From positions 1 to 10,596 of the forward strand of contig JACCYR010000248.1 of assembly GCA_013696385.1 (NCBI GenBank): a stretch of 10,596 nt of DNA, given 5' to 3'. Both the position numbers and the translations under genes were made by a program. Shown here in pieces: positions 6,203-10,596 of this stretch; position 1 is the stretch's first letter; each line of letters begins with the position of its first letter. The DNA comes from Acidobacteriota bacterium. Its GTDB lineage: Bacteria > Acidobacteriota > Blastocatellia > Pyrinomonadales > Pyrinomonadaceae. The notes below the pieces were generated by a model that saw only the letters and a program-made list of their open reading frames with translations, was not told the origin of the DNA and ran no database searches.

Positions 6203-6901
6203 TTAACGATAAATGTGTTCACCACGACTGCTGCGCCATTCATTTTCAAAATAATCGGCATCTTCATCGCTACGAGGTTGGACACCAACTACGATTCCAC
6301 CGTTATTGATACCTTCTTCATATTGCTTGGCTGTTTCCTCAGGAATACCTGAGCCAACCAACGCACCAACTAATCCGCCCGTTAAGCCACCAGCACCAGC
6401 ACCAGCCAATGCTGCTGCTAAAGGTCCGGCAACAAGTAAGCCTAGTCCCGGAATCAAAATGCTTGTTCCAATAGCGGCGATACCTGCAACAACTGCACCG
6501 ATCGTTCCGCCGATTGCCGAGCCAACACCAGCACCTTCAAGGGCTTTGCTACCGAGTTCTGTATCTGCACCGTCAGCAAAATAAGTATCGCGTGTTTTGT
6601 CAGACATCAAAAGATTAACGTCATCTTTTGTATAACCACGACCAGTTATAGAACCATATGCTCTTTCTGCATCTTCACGATTTCTGAACATACCAGTTAC
6701 CATTCTATTGCTGCCCGTGCCGGTATTTGAGCCAATAACATCATTGTTAGCTTGTCTGGCTGCACCATAATTAGCTTGTGCTTCGCCTCTGTTCTCAAGA
6801 TCTCGATCACCGGTTACTGCGCCTGTTGCCTCTTTTACGTCACCTAAAACTCTATCTGCAAATCCACCTGCTTCTTCTTTAAATGTTCCGTCGTTATTCA
6901 T
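6203..6901 (-). CDS. stress protein: CsbD-like plus 17M-like domain with Gly-rich hydrophobic core
   Basis: A 232-aa protein. Residues about 11-45 (ADRVLGDVKEATGAVTGDRDLENRGEAQ region) match the CsbD-like stress-protein motif. About 66-105 (VTGMFRNREDAERAYGSITGRGY) match the general stress protein 17M/YflT-like N-terminal unit. About 123-190 form a Gly/Ala-rich hydrophobic stretch with repeated G-x-x-x-G spacing. This could insert into membrane as a helical hairpin. The C-terminus (GIPEETAKQYEEGINNGGIVVGV) is the usual end of 17M-like proteins. These families are linked to general and envelope stress, but their molecular function is unknown. The start is secured by AGGAG 7 nt upstream. The sigma-54 promoter upstream suggests condition-dependent expression. 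Confidence 0.82.
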   Translation of the reverse strand: MNNDGTFKEEAGGFADRVLGDVKEATGAVTGDRDLENRGEAQANYGAARQANNDVIGSNTGTGSNRMVTGMFRNREDAERAYGSITGRGYTKDDVNLLMSDKTRDTYFADGADTELGSKALEGAGVGSAIGGTIGAVVAGIAAIGTSILIPGLGLLVAGPLAAALAGAGAGGLTGGLVGALVGSGIPEETAKQYEEGINNGGIVVGVQPRSDEDADYFENEWRSSRGEHIYR

Positions 6902-6908
6902 AATATAT

Positions 6909-6914
6909 CTCCTC
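6909..6914 (-). promoter_or_regulatory. strong ribosome binding site of the stress gene
   Basis: GAGGAG on the minus strand, 7 nt upstream of the ATG. It is the best Shine-Dalgarno site in the window, where most starts have weak ones. Confidence 0.75.
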
Positions 6915-6958
6915 TATTGAATTATTAATTTTAGCTTCTTAGCTTAAAAAACGTAGAT

Positions 6959-6975
6959 TGCAATAGACGTGCCAA
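6959..6975 (-). promoter_or_regulatory. sigma-54 (RpoN) promoter of the stress gene
   Basis: The minus strand reads TTGGCACG-TCTA-TTGCA, an essentially perfect match to the -24/-12 consensus TGGCACG-N4-TTGCW. GG and GC are spaced by 10 bp. Transcription would begin near 6947, leaving a leader of about 45 nt with the Shine-Dalgarno site. An enhancer-binding protein must act from upstream. The remaining intergenic DNA (6976-7228) is AT-rich and has only weak candidate dyads, for example AATGT/ACATT near 7022-7046. Confidence 0.8.
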
Positions 6976-7152
6976 AAATATCAAATATCGCTAAACTAAA
7001 GTAATTCAATGTATTTCATAAATGTCGGAGATTTTTACGAACATTAAACTTAATTGCGTGTCTTAAATCGAAACACTTTTAAATTTTCTTCTTTGTCTTT
7101 CTTTAGAACATAACATTTAGAAGATTTAACAAAATTATGAATTTTACAACCT

Positions 7153-7180
7153 GCTTTGCTCCTTTGCACTTTTGCGTTAA
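7153..7180. repeat. possible degenerate copy of a CTTTGCG-type repeat
   Basis: GCTTTGCTCCTTTGCACTTTTGCGTTAA carries tandem CTTTGC-like units of the sort seen in the right arm of the hairpin at 9313-9357 (GCCCTTTGCGTTCTTGGCG). It lies in the 327-bp gap between the divergent stress and ChaN-like genes. It may be a decayed half-copy, or it may contain the TTGCAC -35 of the downstream gene (7164-7169). Confidence 0.25.
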
Positions 7181-7206
7181 AATTTAATTTACATTTTAGA
7201 AATTTC

Positions 7207-7226
7207 ATTTATAAATATTTATAAAT
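7207..7226. promoter_or_regulatory. perfect 20-bp AT-only palindrome abutting a start codon
   Basis: ATTTATAAATATTTATAAAT is its own reverse complement and ends 2 nt before the ATG of the ChaN-like gene, where a Shine-Dalgarno site would be expected. It also reads as two direct copies of TTTATAAATA. It could bind a regulator, or simply keep the start unstructured. Confidence 0.35.
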
Positions 7227-7228
7227 AT

Positions 7229-8134
7229 ATGTTCAAACTATTTTCTATCTTTATTTTGATGACTTTAATGATTTCTTTAACTTTTGCCCAAATTTCTGAC
7301 ATCAACTATCGCATTTACGACGCGCAAGGAAATCCGGCGACAATCGATCGGATTGTTGATGCGGCAAGAAAGTCGGATGTCGTTTTTCTCGGCGAAAATC
7401 ACGACGATGCGGTGGCTCATTATCTACAATTGGAAATTTTCAAAAGAACATTGGAAAATTATGCTAAAAGTAAAAAAATCGCACTTTCAATGGAAATGTT
7501 CGAGCGCGATGTGCAGATTGTTTTGGACGAATACCTGAAAGATTTAATCACGGAAAAGAAATTTTTAGATGACAGTCGTCCTTGGAAGAATTACAAAACC
7601 GATTATCGTCCGTTGGTTGAACTCGCCAAGCAAAATCGGCTTGTTGTAATTGCCGCCAACGCGCCGCGTCGTTACGTCAATATAGTTTCGCGGAACGGAC
7701 GTGATTCACTCAACCAACTTTCACCGGAAGCAAAAAAATGGCTCGCTCCGCTTCCTTACGCGTCGGCTTCTGCAGATTATTCCAAAAAATTTACCGATTT
7801 GATGGGCGGAATGAGCGGCGATAATCACAGTTTGACAAAAATTCTTGACTCACAAACTTTGTGGGACGCGACGATGGCTTATTCGATAGCGGAATATTTG
7901 AAGAATAACAAAAATGCTTTGGTTATTCATCTGAACGGAACTTTTCATACTGAAAACCGGCTTGGAACTGTCGAACAGCTTTTGAAATTTAACCCGAAGG
8001 CAAAAGTTTTGGTCATAACGATGAAGTCTGACGATAACTTTACCGAGTTTGATAAATTAAAAGACAAAAACTTAGGCGATTTCATTATTTTGACCGACGC
8101 AAAACTGCCGCGAAGTTTCAAAGGCGGAAATTAA
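7229..8134 (+). CDS. exported ChaN-like (TIKI/haem-binding uptake superfamily) protein
   Basis: A 301-aa protein with a signal peptide (1-20, cleavage after FA before Q21). The ChaN/TIKI motifs are in order: VVFLGENHDD (G55-E56-N57-H58), SMEMFERDVQ (E89), PWKNYKTDYRPLVELA (119-133), VIAANAPR (140-147), and LNGTFHTENRLG (H240, E242). Length and order fit the ChaN family, known from iron-regulated lipoproteins that bind haem and from relatives with a putative metallopeptidase fold. This copy has a normal signal peptide and no lipobox, so it is probably periplasmic. The substrate is uncertain. No Shine-Dalgarno site is present. It is followed after 80 bp by the KdsD gene on the same strand, and no terminator was seen between them. 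Confidence 0.82.
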   Translation: MFKLFSIFILMTLMISLTFAQISDINYRIYDAQGNPATIDRIVDAARKSDVVFLGENHDDAVAHYLQLEIFKRTLENYAKSKKIALSMEMFERDVQIVLDEYLKDLITEKKFLDDSRPWKNYKTDYRPLVELAKQNRLVVIAANAPRRYVNIVSRNGRDSLNQLSPEAKKWLAPLPYASASADYSKKFTDLMGGMSGDNHSLTKILDSQTLWDATMAYSIAEYLKNNKNALVIHLNGTFHTENRLGTVEQLLKFNPKAKVLVITMKSDDNFTEFDKLKDKNLGDFIILTDAKLPRSFKGGN

Positions 8135-8214
8135 AACAGATTTAGAAGCATTAAATTGATATAGAAAAATCGCAGACTTGCCAAATTTCCTCTCTAACCG
8201 CAAAATTCCTAATT

Positions 8215-9183
8215 GTGATACACAGTTTTGAAAAAGTTGTCGAATTATTAAATCTCGAAGCAAGAGCAATCGAGCATGCGGCGGCGCGGCTGGAAAAATC
8301 GATTGTCAAACGAACCATTGAGATTTTGGAAGGGTGCGAAGGTAAAGTTATCGTAACCGGCGTGGGCAAATCCGGCGTTATCGCGCAAAAAATCGCTCAA
8401 ACCTTAACCAGCACCGGAACTATTGCTATTTTCGTTCATCCGTCTGACGCTCTGCACGGAAGTTTGGGTGTGATAAGTAAAGGCGATGTCGTTATCGCGT
8501 TGAGCAATTCGGGCGAAACCGATGAGATTTTGCTGCTTGTTTCAGCCTTAAAAGCCAGAGACATCTGCTTGATTTCAATTGTCGGCGAAGTCAATTCAAC
8601 GCTGGCGCGGCAATCCGATGTTGTTTTGGACGCATCGGTTGACGAGGAAGCGTGTCCGCTCAATCTTGCACCGACAACCTCGACAACCGTTGCGCTTGCT
8701 TTAGGCGACGCAATTGCAATGACCTTGATGGAGGCTAAAGGAAAAACCGTCGAAGATTTTGCCGCTAATCATCCGGCAGGTCATCTGGGCAAACGCTTAA
8801 CGCTGAAAGTTAAAAACCTAATGCACGAAAGTCCAAGCATCGCGCCCGATGTGTCTTGGCTTGAAGTTGTCAAAGCGATTTCCAAACATTCGCTCGGCGC
8901 GGTCAATGTAACCGGCAAGGACGAAAATCTTCTCGGTATTATTACTGACGGCGATTTGCGCCGAACAATTGAAAAAACCGAAGCGAAAAATCTGGAAAAC
9001 TTACAAGCCGAACAAATGATGACCAAAAATCCGATTACTGCCGCACCCGAGATGCTTGCCTTTGACGCTTTGCGGCTGATGGAAAATCGCCCGATGCAGA
9101 TTTCCGTTCTGCCGATCGTTGACGAAAACGGCGCGTGTTTAGGCTTAATTCGGCTTCACGATATTGTCAGAATCGGCTTGTAA
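8215..9183 (+). CDS. kdsD: arabinose-5-phosphate isomerase (KdsD/KpsF family)
   Basis: A 322-aa enzyme converting D-ribulose 5-phosphate to D-arabinose 5-phosphate, the first committed step to Kdo for lipopolysaccharide, in the cytoplasm. The SIS domain spans about 40-175, with VTGVGKSGVIAQKIAQT, HPSDALHGSLG, ALSNSGETDEI and PLNLAPTTSTT. The HPAGHLGKRL motif contains the conserved His186. Two CBS domains follow: about 203-255, with GIITDGDLRR, and about 268-322. Length and architecture are full-size for the family. The start is GTG; no in-frame ATG, GTG or TTG precedes it before the stop at 8152, and no Shine-Dalgarno site is seen. KpsF/GutQ paralogues share this layout, so the symbol is by family. 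There are no other Kdo genes in the window. Confidence 0.93.
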   Translation: MIHSFEKVVELLNLEARAIEHAAARLEKSIVKRTIEILEGCEGKVIVTGVGKSGVIAQKIAQTLTSTGTIAIFVHPSDALHGSLGVISKGDVVIALSNSGETDEILLLVSALKARDICLISIVGEVNSTLARQSDVVLDASVDEEACPLNLAPTTSTTVALALGDAIAMTLMEAKGKTVEDFAANHPAGHLGKRLTLKVKNLMHESPSIAPDVSWLEVVKAISKHSLGAVNVTGKDENLLGIITDGDLRRTIEKTEAKNLENLQAEQMMTKNPITAAPEMLAFDALRLMENRPMQISVLPIVDENGACLGLIRLHDIVRIGL

Positions 9184-9214
9184 TCAGAAAAACAATAAAC
9201 AATTTATTTTGACA

Positions 9215-9238
9215 GGCAACTTGCAGTTTGCCCTTTTT
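9215..9238 (+). terminator. likely terminator after kdsD
   Basis: Short stem GGCAA (9215-9219) and TTGCC (9228-9232) around an 8-nt loop, extendable by two pairs across a bulge. A T5 run follows (9234-9238), 32 nt after the kdsD stop. The stem is short but well placed. Confidence 0.5.
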
Positions 9239-9301
9239 ATCTATTTAAAGTGAATTTATTTACTTAGAGCAGTCTTCATTTAGTTGCAATACAAAGAATT
9301 T

Positions 9302-9361
9302 CACGCTGAAGCCGCCAAGAACGCCAAGTTTTCTTTGCGCCCTTTGCGTTCTTGGCGTGAG
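9302..9361. repeat. repeat-like hairpin in intergenic region
   Basis: Inverted repeat CGCCAAGAACGC (9313-9324) and GCGTTCTTGGCG (9346-9357) with a 21-nt loop. Outer CACGC/GCGTG-type ends add partial pairing, interrupted by a TGAAGCCGC insertion on the left arm. CTTTGCGTTCTT..GCG wording resembles dispersed intergenic repeats common in several phyla, but copy number cannot be judged here. The rest of 9184-9430 is AT-rich with no gene. Confidence 0.55.
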
Positions 9362-9419
9362 ATATATTTTATTTATTTGAAATTTGCTCTAGACAATTGG
9401 ATCTACACTTTTTTTAGTT

Positions 9420-9424
9420 AAGGA
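9420..9424 (+). promoter_or_regulatory. ribosome binding site of the exported protein gene
   Basis: AAGGA 6 nt before ATG 9431, supporting this start. A TTGAAA at 9377-9382 might be a -35, but no good -10 follows. Confidence 0.6.
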
Positions 9425-9430
9425 ATAAAA

Positions 9431-10159
9431 ATGACAAAGAAAATTTTGAGCCTGATTCTTACTGTTTTAATTTTTACAACATTGTCCAAAGCACAAACAG
9501 CAGAAGTTGGTGTTATGCTTAATGAACAGTTTTTCGATTCGCTTTTGGACGCGATATTTAAGAATTTTAACGCGCCGGAGTTTCCAATAGCGAAAAATAA
9601 TTCTGAATTCCAGATTCCAGATTCCAAATCGAAAACACAAGGATTCGTTTCGAGTTTTCAAGCCAACGAGCAGAAAACCGCAAATCAAACGTCGCAAATC
9701 ACAGGTTGTAAAGAATCAATTCGTCTGCAGAGGGAAATTGACGGAGTTAGAACCGCAGTCAGATTTCGGGACGGCAAAATCTATGCGCCGATTGCTTTTT
9801 CCGGCTCGTATAATCCGCCGCTGATTGGTTGTGTTGATTTTCAGGGTTGGGCGGAAACCAACATTGACCTTGAATTTGACCGTCAAAGCCAAAAACTAAT
9901 TGGCAAAGTTCGCGTCTTAAACGTTCAACTAAGCGGTGCGGGCGGAATTGGAAGCAGTATTTTGACGCGGCTGGTGCAAAGTTCAATTGACAGAAAGATA
10001 AATCCGGTTGAAATTTTTCAAACCGATAAACTTTCTTTTCTCGTTCCCATACAAACTGCGGGAGGTTCTCTACAGATGAAAGCCGTCGGTTTTCGCCACG
10101 AAGTCGGCAGCGGCGTGTTGAATGTTTATATTGCTTATCAATTTATAAAAGTTAATTGA
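9431..10159 (+). CDS. exported protein of unknown function
   Basis: A 242-aa protein with a signal peptide (1-21, LSKA then QTA), so periplasmic or outer-membrane associated. The mature part starts with an amphipathic helix (VGVMLNEQFFDSLLDAIFKNF). A polar Asn/Gln/Ser/Lys-rich linker follows (about 54-92). A probably beta-rich domain (about 93-242) contains two cysteines (C93 and C138) that could form a disulfide. It includes PIAFSGSYNPPLIGC, NIDLEFDRQSQKLIGKVRVLNVQL, a helix SSILTRLVQSSIDRKI, and a final VLNVYIAYQFIK. The helix-plus-long-strand layout recalls lipid-binding tubular folds, but this is only an impression; I do not recognise the family. A perfect bidirectional terminator lies beyond its stop. 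Confidence 0.78.
   Translation: MTKKILSLILTVLIFTTLSKAQTAEVGVMLNEQFFDSLLDAIFKNFNAPEFPIAKNNSEFQIPDSKSKTQGFVSSFQANEQKTANQTSQITGCKESIRLQREIDGVRTAVRFRDGKIYAPIAFSGSYNPPLIGCVDFQGWAETNIDLEFDRQSQKLIGKVRVLNVQLSGAGGIGSSILTRLVQSSIDRKINPVEIFQTDKLSFLVPIQTAGGSLQMKAVGFRHEVGSGVLNVYIAYQFIKVN
9607..9627 (+). repeat. three tandem heptamers inside the exported protein gene
   Basis: ATTCCAG, ATTCCAG, ATTCCAA in tandem, coding for part of the polar linker (EFQIPDSKS). The unit is not a multiple of three, so gain or loss of one copy would shift the frame. Confidence 0.6.
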
Positions 10160-10267
10160 GTTAACACAGTAGTTAGCAAGATGAATACTTTTCAATATTT
10201 TTATTCTGCTCTGAGAGATTTAATAAAAGGTTTTTCCTAAATTTCACAATTAAAGCTGTGGTTAAAT

Positions 10268-10314
10268 AAAAAATCTTCGATGACGAAAATTGTTTTTGTC
10301 ATCGAAGATTTTTT
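10268..10314. terminator. strong bidirectional intrinsic terminator
   Basis: Perfect 17-bp arms, AAAAAATCTTCGATGAC (10268-10284) and complement (10298-10314). They extend inward by one G-T and four A-T pairs to a 3-nt loop, giving a 22-bp stem. A- and T-runs on the outer ends suit termination in both directions. It separates the exported protein gene from the convergent FG-GAP gene. The rest of 10160-10375 shows no gene. Confidence 0.88.
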
Positions 10315-10375
10315 GTGCCATTTCTGCTTCTTTAATCAAATAAAAAAGTAAGCAGGGCAGTAAAAGCTGATTTAA

Positions 10376-10596
10376 TTAGAAAATGCCAAAAGTGCCAAAC
10401 GAGCCGAGCGGAACATCCGTCGGCGAATCACCAGCTTTTTGCCCCAGCAATCCGCCGTTTGAACTCGCCCGCACGTAAAACGTCTGATTGCTCGGTCGCC
10501 AAACAGCTATGTCGTGTCTGCCGTCGCCGTCGTAATCGCCGCGCACCGGAAAGTCAAAGTTGGCAAACGCCGGATCACCGATGCCAAACGGAGTTG
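10376..10596 (-). CDS. C-terminus of an FG-GAP/VCBS-repeat protein (partial)
   Basis: The minus-strand frame runs in from the right edge and ends at TAA (complement of 10376-10378), giving 72 residues. It contains VRGDYDGDGRHDIAVWRPSNQTFYVRAS, which is the DxDGDGxxDxAVxRPS repeat that binds calcium in FG-GAP/VCBS beta-propeller proteins. A final half-repeat follows (DVPLGSFGTFGIF). Such proteins are usually large, secreted or surface-attached. The upstream repeats and any signal peptide lie beyond the window. Confidence 0.85.
   Translation of the reverse strand, partial: TPFGIGDPAFANFDFPVRGDYDGDGRHDIAVWRPSNQTFYVRASSNGGLLGQKAGDSPTDVPLGSFGTFGIF

Noticed and set aside
6306..6584. Plus-strand frame rich in Pro/Ala opposite the stress gene
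   Set aside because: The composition is the antisense image of the Gly/Ala-rich segment of the stress protein, and there is no ribosome binding site.
10310..10320. Second sigma-54 -24 element (TGGCAC on the minus strand)
   Set aside because: No TTGC element occurs at the required spacing; the match is the edge of the terminator.

Overview
The window looks chromosomal and comes from a Gram-negative bacterium with a moderately AT-rich genome. It is probably an Acidobacteriota relative of the Blastocatellia/Pyrinomonadaceae type. That placement is inferred from style only: an Asn/Thr-rich lipoprotein linker, a C-terminal FG-GAP/VCBS-like protein, GTG or SD-poor starts, and a KdsD-type sugar-phosphate isomerase that implies LPS/Kdo synthesis. 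No rRNA or marker gene confirms it.

Left part (1-2061): this is the most interesting region. Three related attC recombination sites (about 120-230, 771-882 and 1856-1969) delimit two complete integron gene cassettes and the tail of a third. Cassette 1 (225-876) carries a small four-helix membrane protein resembling DUF1772. Cassette 2 (877-1963) carries a 295-aa protein with a C-terminal DUF2726/PD-(D/E)XK-like nuclease domain, a plausible defence gene. The six bases at the start of each cassette are exact reverse complements of the R'' core at its end, as expected for real cassettes. No integrase lies in the window. If there is one, cassette polarity puts it to the left; otherwise this is an integrase-less attC cluster (CALIN). 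The array ends against a 15-bp inverted repeat (23/27 over the extended arms) of unknown nature.

Middle part (2112-6046): a cell-envelope group. On the minus strand are a lipoprotein L,D-transpeptidase (YkuD) and a membrane-anchored M23 endopeptidase. Divergent from them is a VanY/M15-like carboxypeptidase homologue, followed by a gene I do not recognise. The three peptidase-type genes probably act on peptidoglycan cross-links or stem peptides.

Right part (6143-10596): a bidirectional terminator separates the unknown gene from a minus-strand stress gene (CsbD-like, then a 17M-like domain, then a Gly-rich hydrophobic segment). That gene has a near-perfect sigma-54 promoter and a strong Shine-Dalgarno site. 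Next come a ChaN/TIKI-type exported protein, a KdsD/KpsF arabinose-5-phosphate isomerase, a repeat-like hairpin, an exported protein of unknown function, a strong 22-bp bidirectional terminator, and the C-terminus of a VCBS/FG-GAP-repeat protein running off the window on the minus strand.
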